Positions 1-6,487 of a DNA stretch of 26,570 bases are shown one piece after another (position 1 is the stretch's first letter; each line of letters begins with the position of its first letter). Source of the DNA: Micromonospora_J zhanjiangensis (GTDB lineage Bacteria > Actinomycetota > Actinomycetes > Mycobacteriales > Micromonosporaceae); contig NZ_JBHSBN010000045.1 in assembly GCF_042650605.1 (NCBI RefSeq), positions 1 through 26,570 on the forward strand. The letters are read 5' to 3'. The translations under genes were made by a program, and so were the position numbers. The notes beneath the pieces were generated by a model. That model was not told the origin of the DNA. It ran no database searches and saw only the letters and a list, made by a program, of their open reading frames with translations.

Positions 1-165
1 CTGATCCCGATCACCGTCAACGAACTCCGACGACTGTTCCACGCCCTGATCATCGAACCCACCCGACGCGTCGCTGACGTCATCACCTGGTCCATCTACC
101 GACGCCAACACCAAGCCGCAGCCAAGATCAGCCACTACGCCCAACAAGCCCTCACCGAGCCCTGA
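1..165 (+). pseudogene. Transposase C-terminal end (cut by window edge)
   Basis: Frame 1 is open from the first base to TGA at 163-165 and gives 54 residues. The stretch ITVNELRRLFHALI followed by a Trp/Arg-rich tail (WSIYRRQHQAAAKISHY) is the kind of C-terminus I associate with actinobacterial DDE transposases, possibly IS701 or a similar group. Family assignment is from memory and uncertain. The start lies outside the window, so I cannot tell whether the gene is intact. A tRNA 3' fragment follows 21 bp later, which suggests that this transposase belongs to DNA inserted to the left of that site. Confidence 0.6.
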
Positions 166-186
166 AACGGATCTCCTGCTGGAGTA

Positions 187-226
187 TTAATCAGCGGGTT
201 CGGGGTTCAAGTCCCCGGCGGCGTAC
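187..226 (+). other. 3' half of tRNA-Lys, likely attachment-site remnant
   Basis: The segment starts in an anticodon loop (TTAA after the CTT position), continues with the 3' anticodon strand TCAGC, and has a perfect T-arm: CGGGG, loop TTCAAGT, CCCCG. It ends in a GCGGCG acceptor strand. No matching 5' half (expected near GCGCCGC) lies upstream; instead there is transposase sequence. Starting at the anticodon loop and running to the 3' end is the usual extent of an att core for tyrosine integrases that use tRNA genes. I infer a scar of an element that lay to the left. The Lys(CTT) assignment rests on memory of actinobacterial tRNA-Lys sequences. Confidence 0.5.
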
Positions 227-245
227 TCGCGGGCCGCACGCACAG

Positions 246-1097
246 TCAGAAGAGGGTCAGCGGCTCGGCCGGGATCGGTTCGGGCAGCGGGTCGAGTTCC
301 GGCACCCGCCGACGTACCTCGTCGTGGAAGCGGCGGGCGAGGACCGGCGCGTCGGCGTTGTCCGGGGTGTGCACGAACACGGTCGGCGAGCGCCCCTCGC
401 GCAGCCAGCCGGCGACGACGTCCAGCCAGCGCTGCCAGCCGGCGGCGGTGCGTTCGGGGTCGTCCCGGCCGAGGTACCGGACGACGGGCCGGTCGGTCAG
501 CGCCCGGGTACGCAGCGGCAGGCGCGGCTTCTTCGACCAGGCGTCCCGCTCGGCGTCGCTGCCGGGTGGGCTGGTGAAGAACGCGGTGGTGTCGAACGGA
601 ACCCACTCCGCGGCCACCGTGGCGAGCGCGTCCTCCAGCGTCGCCGTCGCCCGTGGGTCGGTGAAGAACGCCGGGTGGCGGACCTCCACGGCGTACCGGT
701 GGGATTCGGGAAGGCGGCGTAGGAACCGGCCGAGGACCGGTACGTCGGTCGGGGCGAACGATCCCGGCAGTTGGATCCACAGGGCGTGGGCGCGCGGGCC
801 GAGCGGCTCGACCGCGGCCAGGAACTCGCGCATCGGCGCGTCCACGTCGGTGAGCCGGTGCTCGTGCGTCACGGTCCTGGGCAGCTTGACCACGAACCGG
901 AAGTCGGGTCCGGTCTGCCGCGCCCAGGACGCGACGGTGTCCCGGGTCGGGGTGGCGTAGAAGGTGGTGTTGCCCTCGACCGCGGTGCACCAGCCGGCGT
1001 AGTGCCGCAGCCGTTCGTGGGCCGGCAGCGGGTGGGCGACCAGCCGACCCCGCCACGACGGGAGGCTCCACATGGCGCATCCCACGTGCAGGCGCAT
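246..1097 (-). CDS. DUF72 family protein (YecE-like)
   Basis: This 283-residue protein begins with MRLHVGCAMWSLPSW, the typical start of DUF72/YecE proteins. It continues with the family landmarks VEGNTTFYATP, FRFVVKLPRTVTHEHRL, the LGPRAHALWIQLPGSF segment, YAVEVRHPAFF and VFVHTPDNADAPVLARRF. The family adopts a TIM-barrel fold; its biochemical role is not established. The chosen ATG has a strong GGAGGGAGGAA ribosome binding site about 8 bases upstream. Length is normal for the family. It is a single-gene unit and looks like ordinary chromosomal backbone rather than mobile DNA. The opposite-strand frames are shadows of its GC-rich codons. Confidence 0.93.
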   Translation of the reverse strand: MRLHVGCAMWSLPSWRGRLVAHPLPAHERLRHYAGWCTAVEGNTTFYATPTRDTVASWARQTGPDFRFVVKLPRTVTHEHRLTDVDAPMREFLAAVEPLGPRAHALWIQLPGSFAPTDVPVLGRFLRRLPESHRYAVEVRHPAFFTDPRATATLEDALATVAAEWVPFDTTAFFTSPPGSDAERDAWSKKPRLPLRTRALTDRPVVRYLGRDDPERTAAGWQRWLDVVAGWLREGRSPTVFVHTPDNADAPVLARRFHDEVRRRVPELDPLPEPIPAEPLTLF

Positions 1098-1319
1098 GCC
1101 AGCTTCCTCCCTCCGCCGACCGGACTCCGGCCGACCCCGCGGCGCGGGCGGCCGCCGGTCGGCCCGCCGCCGAACCCGGAGATCTACCGGTACCGCATGG
1201 TAGCCATGCCCGCCGACGGCTCTTCGGCCATCGCCCCTCGACCGATCGACTGATTGAGGTCCGTCACCGCGTCAATAGCATCTGTTGCGCCAATACGAAG
1301 AACAGGAAACGGGGAACCA

Positions 1320-1766
1320 ATGCAACAGAAGCTGCAAACTCGCGCGTTCGAACAGCTGGCGCCGACCCTGCGGGCCGGCGAACAGCCGCTCGCCGCGACC
1401 CGGGCCGTCGTCGGCAAGTTCTCGTCCAGCCGGCTCGGCACCGTCGTCCGGCAGGGAATCGTGCCGGGCGGCGCCGGAGCGCTGGGAGCGGCGCTGGCGT
1501 CGACGGCGAAGAAGCAGTTCGTCGTGCTCACCAGCCACCGACTGATCTTCCTTGACCAGACGTTCATGGGCGGTCCCGGAAAGAAGGTCCTCGGCGAGGT
1601 TCCCCGGGACCAGGTTTCGCTGGAAGAGGCGAAGCTGGGCGTGGTGAGCCTGCTCCGGATCGGCTTCGGCGACCTGGGCGACGGCGTGAGCCTCACCTTC
1701 CCCCGGATCGACAAGAAGAACGCCGAGGAACTCGCGGCGGCACTGCGCCAGGTCCCGGCCGCCTGA
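1320..1766 (+). CDS. Small PH-like domain protein
   Basis: This 148-residue protein starts at ATG 1320; the reading frame is open further upstream but without a better start. It has a hydrophobic Gly/Ala-rich segment near residues 45-60 (GGAGALGAALAST). A beta-rich segment follows (QFVVLTSHRLIFLDQ), then GEVPRDQVSLEEAKLG and a final helix (NAEELAAALRQV). This pattern, with TSHRLIF followed by a kinked beta meander and a C-terminal helix, is characteristic of bacterial PH-like domains. Such domains are small modules that usually bind peptides or lipids. The specific role is unknown. An inverted repeat, GCATGG-TAG-CCATGC, lies about 125 bp upstream (near 1197-1211) and could be a regulatory site. 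Confidence 0.8.
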   Translation: MQQKLQTRAFEQLAPTLRAGEQPLAATRAVVGKFSSSRLGTVVRQGIVPGGAGALGAALASTAKKQFVVLTSHRLIFLDQTFMGGPGKKVLGEVPRDQVSLEEAKLGVVSLLRIGFGDLGDGVSLTFPRIDKKNAEELAAALRQVPAA

Positions 1767-2078
1767 CGGCACCGCCCCGCCGGTCCGCGCCGTGTCGTCG
1801 CCCGGGACCGATTCTCGGGACGGGTCTCCGTCGCGCACGTTGTCGACATAAAGCCGGGCCGGCGGGCGCGCGGCGTCGCGGACGAGCTGTTGCGCGAGTC
1901 GCTGCCGCGCCGGTGGCGGCACGTACAGGCCGTCAAGGCCGAGGCCGAGCGCAGAGCCGGTGTCCAGAGTGGTGCCGGACGGAACCGCCCAGGCCGAACC
2001 CGGGCGGTTCCGCGTTTCAGTGGCGCGGCCTTCAGCCCTTTCCGGTTGCAAATGCGGCGTCAGGGCGGGGGTCGGAGG
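1767..2078. other. Intergenic stretch with possible HD-domain gene debris
   Basis: No convincing intact gene lies here. On the plus strand about 1824-1950 reads as a fragment with RARGVADELLRESLPRRWRHVQAV, resembling the start of actinobacterial HD-domain hydrolases, whose N-terminus often reads LPRRWAHVQAV. It has no usable start, and after about 40 residues the frame becomes low-complexity. I regard it as decayed gene debris. The minus-strand frame across the same bases is also open but matches nothing I recognise. Confidence 0.3.
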
Positions 2079-3053
2079 TCAGCTGCAGTAGCCGTTGCAC
2101 CAATAAATGCCGCCGGTGCCGCATCCGTACCAGCCCGGGCATCGCACCGTGTAGCAGCGAGAGCCGGACGACCAGACCTTGCACCAGTCGTTCGACGTAC
2201 TACATTCACAATCGGGAACCATGGCCGTCGTCGATCGTGCCGGCTCGCCGGGCCCGAGGGTCGCTACCAGCGCCGCCGCTTCGGTTTCGCCGAACGCCGC
2301 CACCGCGGCTTCCGCGAGGGCCGTCAACCGCTGATCGACACCGGCCTGCCGGAGGTCCTGGAAGACGGCCTCGTCAGAGAACGTGTCGACGGCCTGGTTG
2401 AGAACTCGATGTTGCTCAGGAGAAAGGTCTGGATGCCCGGCCCGATACCGACCCAGGTGCTCCAGCCAGAATCTGCTGCGCGCGGATGGGGACAGCTTGG
2501 AGAAAATCGCCCGCCGGTATTCCATCGGATAGCGGGTGATCTCACTGTAGTGCTCCGGTAGGCGGTCGAGGTTGGCCTGAACCCAGGCCCGGGCCCGGCT
2601 TGTCTCGGACTGAGCGAAGGCCGGCGTTCTTCCGGTGACCGTCAGTCCTGCCGCCACGGCAATACCCGCACCGAGTTGCAGGAACCGCTTACGCCCCATC
2701 ACCAGACTGGATCGCGAGGCCGGCTGCGCATCCGCCTGTTGTTGCCGGTGCGGCAGCTCACCGAGGGCGCTCAGCACGCGCATCGTCGCGCCGGGACCGA
2801 GCATCGCCGCGAGGCGGACACCCATCGTCGCACCGGTCCAGGTCTTCACCTTCGGTCCCCGAACCCGGATCAGGGTCGGAACCCAGGGAGCCTCCACCCC
2901 CATCCGCTCCTCGCGCCACCGGAGCACATCCGGGTGCGTCAGCGGCAAGACCTCCAGCTTTCGGTCACTGGCCCGCTCAACCGTGTGCGAGATGGTCGCG
3001 CATGCCGCGCACGAGCCGTCGAAGGCCAGTACCCAGCGACTACTGTCAGACAT
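2079..3053 (-). CDS. Fulvocin C-type bacteriocin precursor with N-terminal CxxC thioredoxin/DCC-like domain
   Basis: The protein has 324 residues from ATG 3053, which has GGGAGG 6 bases upstream; a TTG start 12 bases earlier is less likely. There are three parts. Residues 7-100 carry LAFDGSCAAC (CxxC at 15-18), resembling the FDGxCxxC start of DCC/DUF393 thiol-disulfide proteins. Residues 118-147 form a basic-hydrophobic signal or anchor segment (GRKRFLQLGAGIAVAAG) ending in the signal-peptidase-like AFA-Q. Residues 150-280 are helical (YSEITRYPMEYRRAIFSKL), typical of fulvocin C-related precursors. The last 44 residues contain eight Cys at 282, 284, 291, 300, 305, 311, 319 and 323, in the order CxC, DWC, GCGTGG, YWCNG. 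Mature fulvocin C from Myxococcus is a 45-residue peptide with four disulfides. I infer a secreted Cys-rich peptide cut from the C-terminus. No transporter or immunity gene is adjacent. Confidence 0.85.
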   Translation of the reverse strand: MSDSSRWVLAFDGSCAACATISHTVERASDRKLEVLPLTHPDVLRWREERMGVEAPWVPTLIRVRGPKVKTWTGATMGVRLAAMLGPGATMRVLSALGELPHRQQQADAQPASRSSLVMGRKRFLQLGAGIAVAAGLTVTGRTPAFAQSETSRARAWVQANLDRLPEHYSEITRYPMEYRRAIFSKLSPSARSRFWLEHLGRYRAGHPDLSPEQHRVLNQAVDTFSDEAVFQDLRQAGVDQRLTALAEAAVAAFGETEAAALVATLGPGEPARSTTAMVPDCECSTSNDWCKVWSSGSRCYTVRCPGWYGCGTGGIYWCNGYCS

Positions 3054-3290
3054 ACAACCTCCCAATATTTCACGATTTTCTGACCATTGAGCATGGCCGA
3101 TCGATCACGCGGGTCGGTCGGGTCGTTCCTCGGGCGAGGCGACGGAGGGCTTCGAGGTGCAAGCTGCAGCGTGGGCATCGCCAGAACCATGCAGACCTCC
3201 TGCCGGCACCAGTTTCGGGATTGTCGCGCGAGCCCCTGGAATCAATGATCGTCAATCATCACGACATTCGTCTTGGCACTGGCTGCAGAG

Positions 3291-3620
3291 TTATTGATCG
3301 TTAGTGCAACCTGTCCAGGTTCGCCAGACGTACCTGATCTTGGGATCGCCGCCGACAATCACCCGGTCGAGGAGCGCTTCGAGCGCCGCCCGGCGGAACT
3401 CGGGCTGGACGTCGCGGAGGGTGGCCTTCTGCTCGGCGGCCCTCCAGGCCATCCCCTCGATGCCGGCGGCGTGGATGGTGCCGGTCCAGCAGTCCCGGGC
3501 CGGGCAGCGGTAGACGCGGTTCATGATGTCTCGGATGGGAAGACTGCACGTCATTCCGAGGTCGTGCTCGGCGCACCGGATGAGGTTGCGCAGCAGGTAG
3601 GGATCCGTGGGCACGGCCAT
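3291..3620 (-). CDS. Small protein with recombinase-type zinc ribbon
   Basis: This 109-residue protein starts at ATG 3620; upstream in-frame codons are low-complexity and probably non-coding. It contains YLLRNLIRCAEH, then YRCPARDC, then IHAAGIEGMAWRAAEQ and RRAALEALLDRVIVGG. The order matches the zinc beta-ribbon and following helices of large serine recombinases (L.RC..C, YRC...C, IEA..IE..VW). One ligand pair here is CxxH rather than CxxC. There is no resolvase catalytic domain. It is either a decayed C-terminal remnant of a serine recombinase or a stand-alone zinc ribbon protein. No clear ribosome binding site precedes the ATG, which favours a remnant. Confidence 0.5.
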   Translation of the reverse strand: MAVPTDPYLLRNLIRCAEHDLGMTCSLPIRDIMNRVYRCPARDCWTGTIHAAGIEGMAWRAAEQKATLRDVQPEFRRAALEALLDRVIVGGDPKIRYVWRTWTGCTNDQ

Positions 3621-3796
3621 GCGGCGAGACACCACAGGCACCGGCGGCGAGGGTTCGCGACGATGTTCTTGCTGGGCAGATATGCCGCTGCTGGGGGCGA
3701 GGAAGCCCGCGGGCGACTCAGGCGACCCGGGCTGCCGACTCCGCGAAGCGGGGATCGGGCACGCGACGGGCGCGGAAGGGGCACCTCGGGCACCCC

Positions 3797-3824
3797 TCAA
3801 GATCATTGCACACACTATGCACGA
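3797..3824 (+). repeat. Dispersed intergenic repeat, copy 1 of 3
   Basis: This copy begins TCAAGATCATTGCAC and continues with ACACT and ATGCACGA. It shares its first 15 bases exactly with copies at 5799-5826 and 6300-6327, all in the same orientation. Within each copy two TTGCAC-like hexamers are spaced 11 bp apart, one helical turn. The function is unknown; it could be a regulator-binding site or the end of a small non-autonomous element. Confidence 0.6.
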
Positions 3825-3872
3825 CGGGCGACGACGCTGACGGCTGCCGCGTGATGCGTGAACGTCTCGACG

Positions 3873-4376
3873 TCACTGCCTTTCGGCAGTGGAACTGGGA
3901 GTACCCACCCAACCGCTGAGCGACAGGTGCTGCCGGAGCCTTTCCGGGATCGATCCCGGTTGGCATACCCACTCGTCGGCCAGGATCGCGACGAGCAGCT
4001 CGGACCGCTCGAAGCGGAGCACGATCCCGCCGACAGCCGGAACCATGCTGTATCCCTGGACGAGGCCGACGTCAACGAGGCATTGCCCGACCACCTCGCC
4101 GAGCGGATCGGTGGGCTGGACCGGTCCGACCACGGTCCGTCCCTCCTCCTGCATGTCGTACGACGGGTAGGGCTCTTCCTCCGTGAGCTTCAGCAGATCA
4201 CCACAGCCGTGGGCCATGATCGCCGGCATTTCCTCGAAGTGCAGCCAGAAATGGATCAGACCTGAATTTCCCGTCTCTGGTCTGTCGTCGTACCAATACC
4301 GTGCCTCGGTCACCGCAAGCAAGCGTCGACCCAATAGCGGACGAAGTAGAACGGCAACGGTCACGAGATCCGACAC
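3873..4376 (-). CDS. Protein of unknown function, 167 aa
   Basis: I do not recognise this protein. From GTG 4376 it encodes 167 residues of mixed, globular-looking composition (GLIHFWLHFEEMPAIMAHGCGDLLKLTEEEPYP and SMVPAVGGIVLRFERSELLV). There is no signal peptide, membrane segment or obvious metal motif. Compositional complexity and codon bias make it more credible than the two plus-strand frames across it. No clear Shine-Dalgarno sequence precedes the GTG. It stands alone, transcribed towards the zinc ribbon gene, between DNA repeats that mark scrambled accessory DNA. Confidence 0.6.
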   Translation of the reverse strand: MSDLVTVAVLLRPLLGRRLLAVTEARYWYDDRPETGNSGLIHFWLHFEEMPAIMAHGCGDLLKLTEEEPYPSYDMQEEGRTVVGPVQPTDPLGEVVGQCLVDVGLVQGYSMVPAVGGIVLRFERSELLVAILADEWVCQPGSIPERLRQHLSLSGWVGTPSSTAERQ

Positions 4377-4782
4377 AGCCGCACCATAGCAGCGCCAGAA
4401 CGCCAGTTTGGAAGATCGTTCCGGGTGATCCCGCTCTGTCCGAAGTGCCTGGTCAGTGCCGTGTGCTCGTGCCCGATCATGACCGCCTGGAGCCGCTGCC
4501 GTCGCCGGTTACTGGCACGCATCTGGCACGGCGGCGTGATGGGCGCGGCCGTCCGGCGTAGTACGGCTTGCCGCCCCGGCCTTCGGACCGGGGGCGGCAT
4601 GCCGTCGCGCCGGCTGATCCGCGGCCTGGTCCTCGTCATCCGATGGCAAGCCGCGCAGCGGCGCGGCAGCGATCGCCCCGACCTCGACGACAACTGACCA
4701 GTCCCGCGATCGTCATGGCATCAGACTCGTCCTCGATGCGGAGCTGTCCCCATCATCGACGCTCAGTTGTACGGTCCTCGAC
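4377..4782. other. Intergenic stretch with one copy of a 43-bp direct repeat
   Basis: I see no reliable gene in these 400 bases. Open frames exist on both strands but are Arg/Pro-rich and lack start signals. A minus-strand fragment (QAVMIGHEHTALTRHFGQ) faintly resembles the C-terminal box of a tyrosine recombinase, but the fragment is too short to claim. Positions 4647-4689 are a near copy of 6116-6158 (2 mismatches in 43), with an internal hairpin CCGCGC-AGCG-GCGCGG. Confidence 0.5.
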
Positions 4783-5151
4783 ATGGATCGCGACCGCCTC
4801 GTGTCCCTGCTGTCCGGCCCGCAGGACGCACACGCTTCCTGTAGGGCGGCGCTTCGAGATGGCGCGGCGTTCGTGGTCCACGACCATCCGCTGCCAGCAG
4901 CCAACTTCCTGCGCACTTACCGCCGGCGGCGGAGACACGCCCGTGCGGCCGGGATCCCCACCCTAGGCTTCGACCTGGCCGTTGAGGCGTTGGCAGCTGC
5001 GGGTGATCTGCCGTTGCGTCTCGGGTCCGTGACCGCAGTCGACCCGCCCTACCATTTTCAACTCGTCCTCACAGAGGACGCGTCAGCCGTCGTCGCCTGC
5101 CTCGGGATCGACCAGCAGCACCGGGAGTTCAGCGGCGGCTCCCGGCGGTAG
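4783..5151 (+). CDS. Conserved-looking protein of unknown function, 122 aa
   Basis: The gene starts at ATG 4783. No ribosome binding site is visible, so the transcript may be leaderless. The 122-residue product looks like a compact soluble alpha/beta protein (RAALRDGAAFVVHDHPLPAANFLRTYRRRRR, then GFDLAVEALAAAGDLPLRLGSV, then FQLVLTEDASAVVACLGID). I do not know a function. The stop at 5151 lies immediately before the integrase remnant that begins about 5163, so the 3' end of this gene may coincide with an insertion or deletion junction. The C-terminal tail (REFSGGSRR) could be altered for that reason. Confidence 0.7.
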   Translation: MDRDRLVSLLSGPQDAHASCRAALRDGAAFVVHDHPLPAANFLRTYRRRRRHARAAGIPTLGFDLAVEALAAAGDLPLRLGSVTAVDPPYHFQLVLTEDASAVVACLGIDQQHREFSGGSRR

Positions 5152-5162
5152 TTTTCAAGGCC

Positions 5163-5445
5163 GGCGGGGCAACGTGGTGGTGTCGTCGACGTACTCCCGG
5201 ATCTGGGAGGAGGCGCGGACGTTGAGCCTTCCGCCGGACCGGGTGGCCTCGCCGCTGGCGGGGCGGCCGTACGACCTGCGGCATGCTGGGGTGTCGCTGT
5301 GGCTCAACGCCCGGGGTGCCGGCGCCGGAGGTCGCCGACCGGGCCGGGCACTCGGTCGACGTGCTGCTCAAGGTGTACGCGAAATGCCTCGACGGGGGAC
5401 CGCCGGCGGATGAACGAGCGCATCGAAGCGGCGCTCAGCCGGTGA
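5163..5445 (+). pseudogene. C-terminal remnant of a tyrosine integrase (two frameshifts)
   Basis: The remnant corresponds to residues about 368-457 of the intact integrase at 23321-24868. It keeps RGNVV, STYSRIW, VASPLAGRPYDLRHAGVSLWLN and, in another frame, AGHSVDVLLKVYAKCLDG. One extra base near 5312 (after SLWLN) and another in the G-run near 5395 break the frame. Removing both restores an ending MNERIEAALSR followed by TGA at 5443-5445. The catalytic Arg-His, His and Tyr boxes are all present in the combined frames, but the first three quarters of the gene are gone. It is a fossil of an earlier element at this site. Confidence 0.88.
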
Positions 5446-5712
5446 CGCCGCACCGTTCCCGGACTCGGCGAGCCAACCGAGCACCTGCGCATCGTCATGC
5501 AGGTACGGTTCGCCTGGCCCGTGGCGCAGGTCAATGCCGGCGAGCTTTCCGAGTGCCCACCACACGGCTTCGTCGATGTCGACGTACTCAAGGTCGCGCA
5601 TGGTGTCGGTGGCCCAGCGGTCAACCTCGTCGCGCGATTGGCTGCCGTCGAGGATCGCCGCGAAGCGGGCCTCCACCTCGACGGGGCTGGGCGGCGCCGG
5701 CTGTGCGATCAT
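5368..5712 (-). CDS. Small conserved hypothetical protein, 114 aa, with altered 3' end
   Basis: The protein starts at ATG 5712; GTG 5715 directly before it is also possible, with AGGA nearby. It reads PSPVEVEARFAAILDGSQSRDEVDRWA, then EAVWWALGKLAGIDLRHGPGEPYLHDDAQVLGWLAE. I recognise this as a recurrent actinobacterial hypothetical family with no assigned function. The recognisable part ends near residue 84. The last 25 or so residues are the antisense reading of the integrase remnant (below position 5445), so the natural stop was probably lost at the junction and translation runs on to 5368. Confidence 0.7.
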   Translation of the reverse strand: MIAQPAPPSPVEVEARFAAILDGSQSRDEVDRWATDTMRDLEYVDIDEAVWWALGKLAGIDLRHGPGEPYLHDDAQVLGWLAESGNGAASPAERRFDALVHPPAVPRRGISRTP

Positions 5713-5798
5713 CACGGCCGCGATCCTGCCAGACAAGGCGCACCCGCTGACGCTCTGCGGAGGGCGGCTGAGCTGGGCGAATGGCCGCCTTCAAGCCG

Positions 5799-5826
5799 TC
5801 AAGATCATTGCACGTATCTTGCACGG
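5799..5826 (+). repeat. Dispersed intergenic repeat, copy 2 of 3
   Basis: This copy shares TCAAGATCATTGCAC with copies 1 and 3. It has the most regular internal structure: TTGCAC, 5 bp, TTGCAC. It lies about 85 bp upstream of the start of the minus-strand gene at 5712. Confidence 0.6.
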
Positions 5827-5930
5827 AGGGCTGCAAACGGCCGCTCAGGGTGGCATCCGGCTGCACATGGTTGATCATCGACGCCCGACGGCATCCGCAG
5901 CTCAGAAAGTGTTCTTGCTGATCTTCGAGG

Positions 5931-5975
5931 TGCCCCCGGCAGGATTCGAACCTGCGACACACGGTTTAGGAATGG
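5931..5975 (-). other. 3' half of tRNA-Arg(CCT): element attachment site
   Basis: Read on the minus strand, this begins TTCCTAAACCGTGTGTCGC, continues with a perfect T-arm (GCAGG, TTCGAAT, CCTGC) and ends CGGGGGCACC. The CCT anticodon with TTCCTAA loop and 3' strand ACCGT indicates tRNA-Arg(CCT). The sequence before it lacks the 5' half (no GCCCCCG acceptor strand and no complementary anticodon strand). It is therefore an attR-type partial copy, running from anticodon loop to 3' terminus. By the geometry, the element lies at higher coordinates and the chromosome at lower ones. The complete tRNA is then expected right of the window. Confidence 0.8.
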
Positions 5976-6115
5976 AGTACGGCCCGAGCTGGGAGCAAGC
6001 CACTGACCTGCAACTGCGTGTCGCACGCTGGGCCACTCGGCCAAGATCAGTCCGTGAATAGTCCGCAGCCGCGCGAGTGAGGGCCTTGCAGCTCAACGGG
6101 GCCCGCGGTGCTCTT

Positions 6116-6158
6116 CAAGCCGCGCAGCGGCGCGGCAGCGATCGTCCCGACCTGGACG
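6116..6158 (+). repeat. 43-bp direct repeat, second copy
   Basis: This is a near-identical copy of 4647-4689, with 2 mismatches in 43, starting CAAGCCGCGCAGCGGCGCGG. The inner CCGCGC-AGCG-GCGCGG can form a short hairpin. The copies lie on both sides of the integrase remnant and the tRNA-Arg fragment. Confidence 0.7.
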
Positions 6159-6212
6159 TTGGCCGACTACCTGCGCGAACTTCACGGCCTTCTTGCCTGG
6201 AGGAGTGTGTAG

Positions 6213-6231
6213 GCGACGCGCGGTTTAGGAA
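6213..6231 (-). repeat. Degenerate second copy of the tRNA-Arg att core
   Basis: On the plus strand GCGACGCGCGGTTTAGGAA matches positions 5954-5972 (GCGACACACGGTTTAGGAA) at 17 of 19 bases, in the same orientation. It covers the anticodon loop and 3' anticodon strand, but the T-arm is absent. It may be an old recombination scar. Confidence 0.45.
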
Positions 6232-6299
6232 GGCGACTGAGGCGGGGCGACTCTCGTGGCGCCCACCTGGGCATCAAGGGAACCCGCCGGCGTCTCAGA

Positions 6300-6327
6300 T
6301 CAAGATCATTGCACGCATTCTGCATGA
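6300..6327 (+). repeat. Dispersed intergenic repeat, copy 3 of 3
   Basis: This copy has the shared TCAAGATCATTGCAC followed by GCATT and CTGCATGA. The second hexamer is more degenerate than in copy 2. It lies about 160 bp upstream of the nuclease-like gene at 6488. Confidence 0.55.
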
Positions 6328-6487
6328 TGCGCTGCGGGTGCCCGAGGACGGCCGAAGGCCGCCCGCAGGGCAGGCCGCAAGCGCGACGGCCACCCCTGCC
6401 TTGCGCGCCCGCTAGACCGAGCACGCAACGGGCACACGGCCAGTCGGGCGTCTGACCACCCTTGCGATCTCGATCTAACCTGATCGC

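Larger units (their letters stand above)
5713..6487. other. Non-coding integration scar region
   Basis: No protein-coding gene is supported across about 775 bases. The stretch holds the tRNA-Arg 3' half, a degenerate second core at 6213-6231, dispersed repeats at 5799 and 6300, and the second copy of the 43-bp repeat at 6116-6158. The reading frames here, such as one ending VRILPGAP on the minus strand, are the familiar spurious products of translating a tRNA. Confidence 0.7.

Noticed and set aside
187..1080. Minus-strand 297-codon frame over the DUF72 gene
   Set aside because: It is a shadow of the DUF72 gene in another frame, with extreme Arg/Pro content.
2939..3190. Minus-strand 83-codon frame with a strong GGAGG before ATG 3190, overlapping the bacteriocin start
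   Set aside because: The ribosome site is good, but the product is Pro/Arg-rich and, past 3053, is only an out-of-frame reading of the bacteriocin gene.
3070..3255. Minus-strand 61-codon frame with WRCPRCSLHLEALRRLARG
   Set aside because: It has a single CxxC pair, a TTG start without a ribosome site, and no recognisable family. It could be a real small protein, but I cannot support it.
4361..4693. Tyrosine recombinase remnant on the minus strand (GHEHTALTRHFG)
   Set aside because: Only a dozen residues resemble a recombinase box, without flanking support.
5931..6050. Complete tRNA on the minus strand
   Set aside because: Only the 3' half fits. The upstream sequence lacks a matching acceptor and anticodon strand.
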